Of a DNA stretch of 5,250 nucleotides, positions 4,079 through 5,250 are shown one piece after another. The notes below the pieces were generated by a model. It did no database searches. It was given only the letters and a program-made list of their open reading frames with translations, and had not been told where the DNA came from. Every line of letters begins with the position of its first letter. Within the stretch, counting starts at the first letter, position 1. The translations under genes and the position numbers were made by a program. Origin of the DNA: JBFWVD01 sp050246915 (GTDB lineage: Bacteria; Actinomycetota; Acidimicrobiia; Acidimicrobiales; Ilumatobacteraceae); assembly GCA_050246915.1 (NCBI GenBank), contig JBFWVD010000168.1, positions 1 through 5,250 of the forward strand, read 5' to 3'.

Positions 4079-5250
4079 GGGAGCACCAGCTTTCCTTCGG
4101 ATGTCAAGTGCCCTTGCGCGCCAGCTATCCCTTCGTCGCACACTGCGTCCATCAGTTCGGTCTCGGTCGAGACGATCCAGCGACGTCTGTGGTCGATGCC
4201 AACACCGACGATGGCGTGCGTGGGCCCTTCGCGGTCATACACGACCGTGGCCGCGTCGATGTCGACGCGGCCGGCGTAGTCGTCAGGGAGGGCCTCGCAG
4301 CGCTCGGTCGACACGAGGTGCTGCGCGTTCTCGAACGTGAACTGCTCCGGCGGGGAGGCCGAGTAGATGCCGAACGTGTGGGTATTGGCCAAGCCGCCGT
4401 TGCCGTGGATGAACCCGATACCGCCGTTGCGGACCAACGGCACCATTGCCGCCATCGAATGCCCGACGGCATTGCCGATGGCGGCAGCGGCGAAGCCGAG
4501 CCCGCCGGTGATCGTGAGCTGGCGGGTGATGTCGATGCCCAGCTCTCGTGCGGTCATCTGCACAATCGACGGGAAGCACGCGTACAGATCGATGTGCGTG
4601 AGGTCTTCGATGCTGATGCCAGCGAGCGTCATCGCTCGGTCGCCGGCCGCCTTCACCGCCGGGAGCCGGTCGAGATGCTGGCGACTGGCGACTTGCCAGG
4701 TCTCGTGGCTCTTGGTCACGACGTTCGGGAAAACCAGGGCGTCACGGTCGACGCCGAACTGGGCGGCGAGTTCCGTGCTGCACAAGAGCAGTGCAGACGC
4801 CATGTCCACGGTGTTGTTGGCCACCATGGCCTTCGTATATGGGAAGGCGATCATGCGGTTGGTGGGTGAGGGCTCTCGGATCTCCGTTGCACTGTGCGCC
4901 ACGCGGTCCCATGCCCACGGGTTGTCGACGGCGACGGCGCTGAAGCGCTCCCACAACTCGGCGATGTGATCACGATGCTCGCTCACCGTGCGGCCGAGCG
5001 AATGGCGCAGCGCATCTTCCATCAGCGCGTAGGCCGGAGGGGTTCCGTTGAAGATGCGAGCCTCAGCTCCCATCTCGTCGGGATACGTCGACACCGACTC
5101 GACGTCGCCATCGCCGAGGTCGGTGATCCAGGCGGGGTTCAGCTGTGCTCGCTTGAGGCGCCCGGCGGTCCAGCGCGCTTCGCCGCCGAGGATCAATGCA
5201 GCAGAGATCTCACCCGACGCGATGCGAGCCGCAGCCATGGCCAGCATCTC
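4075..5250 (-). CDS. Thiolase-like protein (TLP1 type, acetyl-CoA acetyltransferase family), N-terminus outside window
   Basis: The C-terminal 391 codons of a thiolase-superfamily protein; the frame runs off the right edge, so the N-terminal part, including the region that would hold the nucleophilic Cys, is missing. The visible fragment begins in the MAAARIASGEISAALILGGEA helix-strand (fragment residues 4-24). Later come DLYACFPSIVQ (220-230), TGGLGFAAAAIGNAVGH with a likely catalytic His263, and FIHGNGGLANTHTFGIYS (279-296). Where ordinary thiolases have a CxG Cys it has HGNGG. Residues from about 305 to the end (DYAGRVDIDAATVVYDREGP and onward) look like the extra C-terminal domain of mycobacterial thiolase-like protein type 1. 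These proteins resemble SCP2-type thiolases, and their reaction is not settled: acyl-CoA cleavage, or a retro-aldol type step. It overlaps the downstream hydratase by 4 bp, so the two form an operon. Confidence 0.88.
   Translation of the reverse strand, partial: EMLAMAAARIASGEISAALILGGEARWTAGRLKRAQLNPAWITDLGDGDVESVSTYPDEMGAEARIFNGTPPAYALMEDALRHSLGRTVSEHRDHIAELWERFSAVAVDNPWAWDRVAHSATEIREPSPTNRMIAFPYTKAMVANNTVDMASALLLCSTELAAQFGVDRDALVFPNVVTKSHETWQVASRQHLDRLPAVKAAGDRAMTLAGISIEDLTHIDLYACFPSIVQMTARELGIDITRQLTITGGLGFAAAAIGNAVGHSMAAMVPLVRNGGIGFIHGNGGLANTHTFGIYSASPPEQFTFENAQHLVSTERCEALPDDYAGRVDIDAATVVYDREGPTHAIVGVGIDHRRRWIVSTETELMDAVCDEGIAGAQGHLTSEGKLVLP

Noticed and set aside
3536..4279. Long plus-strand open frame of 247 codons opposite the hydratase.
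   Set aside because: Antisense shadow crossing the boundary of two well-supported minus-strand genes; no domain or ribosome binding site.
4108..4869. Plus-strand open frame of 253 codons opposite the thiolase-like gene.
   Set aside because: Antisense to strongly conserved coding sequence, with Val/Asp/Arg-biased composition expected of a shadow.
1..5250. tRNA, rRNA or CRISPR array.
   Set aside because: No cloverleaf, rRNA-like segment or regularly spaced repeat seen by eye on either strand.

Overview
The window is GC-rich and gene-dense, with actinobacterial codon use and TANNNT-type -10 boxes. The gene families (split MaoC hydratase, crotonase, thiolase-like protein with an extra C-terminal domain, HD/LuxR regulator, DUF3303) fit an actinobacterium with broad acyl-CoA metabolism, possibly from the Acidimicrobiia or mycobacterial side. 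The genus cannot be told from the sequence.

Layout, left to right. (1) 3-825, plus strand: two overlapping hotdog-fold genes forming a split MaoC-type enoyl-CoA hydratase; the first is cut by the window edge. (2) 826-978: an intergenic region with an 18-bp dyad, a candidate -10 box and a stem-loop, leading into (3) 979-1251, a small plus-strand protein that looks like a dimeric alpha+beta barrel. (4) 1258-2817, minus strand: a large regulator made of two tandem HD-GYP-like domains (the first degenerate) and a C-terminal LuxR-type helix-turn-helix. It probably starts at a rare ATT codon. (5) 2818-2905: a divergent control region that repeats the same 18-bp dyad. (6) 2906-3247, plus strand: a DUF3303 protein. 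(7) 3272-5250, minus strand: a crotonase-family enoyl-CoA hydratase and, upstream of it in the same operon with a 4-bp overlap, a thiolase-like protein cut by the right edge. No gene-free stretch exceeds 300 bases.

The outer genes are lipid or acyl-CoA catabolism genes: a hydratase pair on one side, hydratase plus thiolase on the other. The centre is different. It holds a regulator flanked by two small proteins, each preceded by an identical 23-bp sequence centred on ATnGGGAGnnCTCCCnAT. In both places the dyad centre lies about 31 bp before a TANNNT hexamer, near -43 from the likely transcription start. That is the classic position for a LuxR-type activator. The economical reading is that the HD/LuxR protein controls both small genes and, through the dyad over its own ribosome binding site, itself. 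This local regulon is the part of the window most worth following up. The operator and promoter calls rest on sequence pattern only.
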